From Planctomycetaceae bacterium (GTDB lineage Bacteria > Planctomycetota > Planctomycetia > Pirellulales > Pirellulaceae), in contig DNPC01000168.1 of assembly GCA_003501565.1 (NCBI GenBank), forward strand, positions 1 to 9,843: DNA of 9,843 bases. Direction: 5' to 3'. Shown here piece by piece: positions 7,363-9,843 of the stretch. The stretch's first letter is position 1, and each line of letters opens with the position of its first letter. Under the pieces are notes generated by a model. The model was not told the origin of the DNA and did not search any database. It was given only the letters and a program-made list of their open reading frames with translations. Both the position numbers and the translations under genes were made by a program.

Positions 7363-9843
7363 CTAAGAAACACGGTTTCGCTTCCTTCTGCCTTCAAACC
7401 AAGCATCTTGCACGGGTGGAGCCAAGTACAGATCCTCTGCAAGAGCTTCATCAACTGCCGGAGCGTCAAGCAGTCTGGCGACCTCGCGTGGTTCATCCTC
7501 GGCTGAAGTTGCATTCAAGTGATTGACGATGAGCAGTACGTCGCGGGGAGAGACGACACCATTGCCGTCAACATCTTGAGTAGTTAGGACGTTTCCGTTT
7601 CGCTCGTCCTGCCCAGCGATCGGATCATTCAAGTAATTGACAACGAGCAAAACATCTACCGGAGAAACCTGACCATCCAGGTTCGTATCCATGCTGAACG
7701 CACTTGCACTGTTGCTTGCACCACCTACTCCTCCGAGGCCGCTTCCGAGGAGTGATTGAATATCACTTGTCGGATTCGTCGTGACCAGGATACGGTCGAT
7801 TACAAATGCGTCTTCCCGCATCCAAACGTTGAGCGTATGCGTACCCACAGTGTCTATGTCCATGGTCGCACGACCGGCTGAGGAAATCCCCGACCAATCG
7901 TACACAGCATCAAATGCGCGGAAGTACCTTAGTCCAGGCACTTCGACACCATCCAAGCCGGCATGAACGGAATCACTCGATCCCGTGGTCGCTCCACCGG
8001 CTCGCCCCAATATCCAAACGTAATGTGTGCCGGTTTGTACGAAATCGATGTAGTAGTCAAGGTTGGGACTGTTCAGGCTATAGTTGGAATTTATGTTCGC
8101 CCCAGTTTCTGGATTGGCGATCATGGCTTGCCCACCTGACGCTGACACGTCGGCAATCACATTCCAAGTATGACCGCTGGCATCTCCCTGTGCATCAAAT
8201 AGTTCAGCCTCAATATCGACGATCCCATCCGGACCTGCGTCTTGAAAAAAGGACGGATCTGGATCGGGCGGGTTGAGCAGCGCGTCAATATTAAATGTCG
8301 GGTTCGTTGTTATCACAATTTTGTCAGCGCTGAAGCCATCCTCGCGCATCCACAAATTGAATGTGTGAACGCCGACCGAGGGTACATCAAATGTTGCGCG
8401 TCCGCCGCCGCTGATCGTGTTTGACCAATCGTAATTCGAACTGAAATTCTGGATCCGCTTTAATGTGGGGACTTCGATACCATTGAGTCCAGCATGAACG
8501 GAATCACTGGATGGAACTTGAATTCCCGCGGCGCTACCGAGCACCCACACATAGTGAGTTCCAATCTCATTGAATTGGATTGTGTAGTCCATCCTGGGAC
8601 TATTTATCGCATAGTTGGATGCGATGTTATCTCCCGTATCAGGACCAGCAAACATCGCTTCGCCACCTGACGCGTTTGGTTCTGCCACCAAAGACCAGTT
8701 ATTGGAACCAACCGAGGTGTTCGAATCAAACTGCTCGGCTTCGATTTCTAACAGTCCATTGCCGTCGGTACCTTGCTGAAAAGAGGCCAGAAGCGAATCG
8801 ATATCCGTTGTGGGATTCGTCGTCAGAACAACCTTGTCTGCCATGAACCCGTCTTCGCGCATCCATAGATTCAGCGTGTGCAGGCCGGTGGAGGGTACGT
8901 CCAGAGTGGCTCGGCTTCCGCCTGCTATTTGCGATGACCACCCGAAATCCACGCCGTAATTTTGAATTCTCCGAGCGGTGGCCGGTCCCGCTCCGTCCAG
9001 TCCCGCGTGAATCGAGTCACTGGACCCGGGTGTGCTACCAGCAGCTCTCCCAAGGACCCACACGTAGTGCGTCCCGGTTTCGGTGAAATCAATGTTGAAG
9101 TCCAGGCGGGGACTGTTTTGCTCGTAGTTCTGAGCGACATTTAACCCATCGTCAGGTCCAGCAAACATCGCTTCGCCACCGGAAGCCGCAGCCTCAGCAA
9201 CTGTCGACCAGGAGCGATTGCTCGCCACTGTTGCGTTTTGGAAATCCTCAACCTCGATCTGCACCACACCGTTTCCATCTGTTGACTGCCCGAACGCGCT
9301 GCCAACCACGTTTGACAGATCAGTCAGAACATTACGGGTGAAGGTTTGCAACCGCGAATCGGCCGGCGATACCGCCGCTCCAGAGAAACGCCAATCGTCA
9401 AGACCGAAACTGAACCCCATCGATCCAGTAGAAAACACAGTAGCACCACTTGGGGCAACGTACTTTGTTGCTTGGGCATCCTTTCCATTATTGGTGTCAT
9501 ACCGCAAGAGGATTTGGGGATCCGTTGAACGGCAGCCCGACACGATTTGGTCCCACTCATAGCCGACGCGGTTCAGGAATGTGTCGCCCGGCAAGATTCC
9601 CGTTCCATCAAACCAGGGGTCAGTCAGCGAGCTGGCTTCAACGGTGTAGGCCTCATAAAACGCCTCTTCTTGAGTAAAGCCTGGCGTCGCCGTGCTCATG
9701 TACTGTACGCCGATCAGCTCGCATTCGGGTCGCGGTGGTACAAGATCACGAAACTTCATCGCTTTGAGGGCTGGATCGGGCTCAGGGTCGTCCGCTTGAT
9801 CCGCTGGTTGCACCTTGTAGCCGACCAGAGTCCGGTCAGCATT
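7363..9843 (-). CDS. Modular exoprotein: dimethylformamidase-like domain, three CBM-like modules, dockerin; 5'-truncated
   Basis: The last 826 residues of a large protein. The frame is open to the window edge, and the GTG at 9813 is likely internal because the domain is already under way there. Visible residues 1-170 resemble the C-terminal end of the N,N-dimethylformamidase beta-subunit-like domain: VGYEWD, then ATKYVAPSGATVFSTGSMGFSFGLDDW, where relatives have a similar SGA-VF-GS-(W/F)S(W/F)GLDD pattern. Three homologous modules follow, then a dockerin, then about 50 residues ending in RRKRNRVS. Related planctomycete proteins are secreted, and the modules suggest polysaccharide or surface binding; the signal peptide would be upstream. 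Catalysis cannot be judged because most of the first domain is missing. It is convergent with the permease and so transcribed separately. The modular architecture is clear; the naming of the first domain is moderately sure. Confidence 0.85.
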   Translation of the reverse strand, partial: NADRTLVGYKVQPADQADDPEPDPALKAMKFRDLVPPRPECELIGVQYMSTATPGFTQEEAFYEAYTVEASSLTDPWFDGTGILPGDTFLNRVGYEWDQIVSGCRSTDPQILLRYDTNNGKDAQATKYVAPSGATVFSTGSMGFSFGLDDWRFSGAAVSPADSRLQTFTRNVLTDLSNVVGSAFGQSTDGNGVVQIEVEDFQNATVASNRSWSTVAEAAASGGEAMFAGPDDGLNVAQNYEQNSPRLDFNIDFTETGTHYVWVLGRAAGSTPGSSDSIHAGLDGAGPATARRIQNYGVDFGWSSQIAGGSRATLDVPSTGLHTLNLWMREDGFMADKVVLTTNPTTDIDSLLASFQQGTDGNGLLEIEAEQFDSNTSVGSNNWSLVAEPNASGGEAMFAGPDTGDNIASNYAINSPRMDYTIQFNEIGTHYVWVLGSAAGIQVPSSDSVHAGLNGIEVPTLKRIQNFSSNYDWSNTISGGGRATFDVPSVGVHTFNLWMREDGFSADKIVITTNPTFNIDALLNPPDPDPSFFQDAGPDGIVDIEAELFDAQGDASGHTWNVIADVSASGGQAMIANPETGANINSNYSLNSPNLDYYIDFVQTGTHYVWILGRAGGATTGSSDSVHAGLDGVEVPGLRYFRAFDAVYDWSGISSAGRATMDIDTVGTHTLNVWMREDAFVIDRILVTTNPTSDIQSLLGSGLGGVGGASNSASAFSMDTNLDGQVSPVDVLLVVNYLNDPIAGQDERNGNVLTTQDVDGNGVVSPRDVLLIVNHLNATSAEDEPREVARLLDAPAVDEALAEDLYLAPPVQDAWFEGRRKRNRVS
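7513..7692 (-). other. Type I dockerin domain (two EF-hand-like repeats)
   Basis: Two calcium-loop repeats are visible: DTNLDGQVSPVD followed by VLLVVNYLN, and DVDGNGVVSPRD followed by VLLIVNHLN. Loop positions 1, 3, 5, 9 and 12 carry D/N/D/S/D and D/D/N/S/D, as expected for Ca2+ binding. Dockerins bind cohesins in clostridial cellulosomes. In planctomycetes they are widespread on secreted proteins and their partners are poorly known. No cohesin is encoded in this window. Confidence 0.9.
7744..8232 (-). repeat. CBM-like module 3 of the exoprotein
   Basis: This third copy opens with IVDIEAELFD and contains SGGQAMIANPETG, SPNLDYYIDFVQTGTHYVWI, SSDSVHAGLDG and HTLNVWMREDAF, closing with RILVTTNPT. 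It starts 177 residues after the equivalent point in module 2 and is the most diverged copy, for example MIANPETG where the others have MFAGPD. A Gly/Ser-rich linker (GSGLGGVGGASNS) connects it to the dockerin. Confidence 0.7.
8275..8763 (-). repeat. CBM-like module 2 of the exoprotein
   Basis: This second copy opens with LLEIEAEQFD and contains SGGEAMFAGPDTG, SPRMDYTIQFNEIGTHYVWV, SSDSVHAGLNG and HTFNLWMREDGF, closing with KIVITTNPT. It starts 171 residues after the equivalent point in module 1. It shares an exact 23-base DNA match with module 1 (8645-8667 and 9158-9180) and a 17-base match with module 3 (8492-8508 and 7961-7977), consistent with internal duplication. An acidic/proline linker (NPPDPDPS) separates it from module 3. 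Confidence 0.7.
8785..9273 (-). repeat. CBM-like module 1 of the exoprotein
   Basis: This is the first of three homologous protein modules of about 160 residues. It opens with VVQIEVEDFQ and contains SGGEAMFAGPDDG, SPRLDFNIDFTETGTHYVWV, SSDSIHAGLDG and HTLNLWMREDGF, closing with KVVLTTNPT. The IEAE opening, the THYVWVLG strand and the WMRED-x-F-x-x-D(K/R)xxxTTN ending suggest a galactose-binding-like beta-sandwich related to the CBM6/35 or GH115 C-terminal families. The ligand is unknown. It is joined to module 2 by a short TDGNG linker. Confidence 0.7.

Noticed and set aside
7222..7506. Plus-strand open frame starting with the ATG just after the permease stop
   Set aside because: Its second half is antisense to the dockerin and C-terminal tail, and its protein shows no domain, membrane segment or ribosome binding site.
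9324..9560. Additional frames overlapping the dimethylformamidase-like domain
   Set aside because: They are alternate-frame shadows of the long minus-strand gene, whose motifs are continuous through this stretch.

Overview
The window looks like chromosome from a planctomycete of the Pirellulaceae/Rhodopirellula type. This is inferred from moderate GC, mostly weak or absent Shine-Dalgarno sequences, a type I dockerin on a secreted modular protein, and a TolC / HlyD-adaptor / MacB-permease cluster in a style common in that phylum. No rRNA or other taxonomic marker is present, so the assignment is provisional.

Positions 1-7221 (+ strand) hold an efflux or export cluster. It begins with the 3' part of a TolC-type outer-membrane channel gene (1-1143). 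Three consecutive paralogous HlyD/MacA-type periplasmic adaptor genes follow (1295-2884, 2878-4266, 4263-5705), joined by 7-bp and 4-bp overlaps and so probably translationally coupled. After a 190-bp gap comes a MacB-type ABC permease with an FtsX domain (about 5896-7221). The parts suggest a tripartite machine: permease in the inner membrane, an adaptor ring in the periplasm, and a TolC channel in the outer membrane. No ATP-binding protein is encoded here; it must lie upstream of the window or elsewhere.

Positions 7222-7362 separate two convergent genes and contain a weak hairpin that may be a terminator.

Positions 7363-9843 (- strand) carry the 3' part of a large gene for a probably extracellular protein. 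Its visible order is the end of an N,N-dimethylformamidase beta-subunit-like domain, three tandem copies of a roughly 160-residue carbohydrate-binding-like beta-sandwich module, a two-repeat dockerin, and a short tail ending in basic residues. The reading frame stays open to the right edge, so the start lies outside the window.

The most unusual points are three distinct adaptors serving one permease with no adjacent ATPase, and the dimethylformamidase-like / triple-module / dockerin architecture. No phage, insertion sequence, CRISPR array, tRNA or rRNA was seen.
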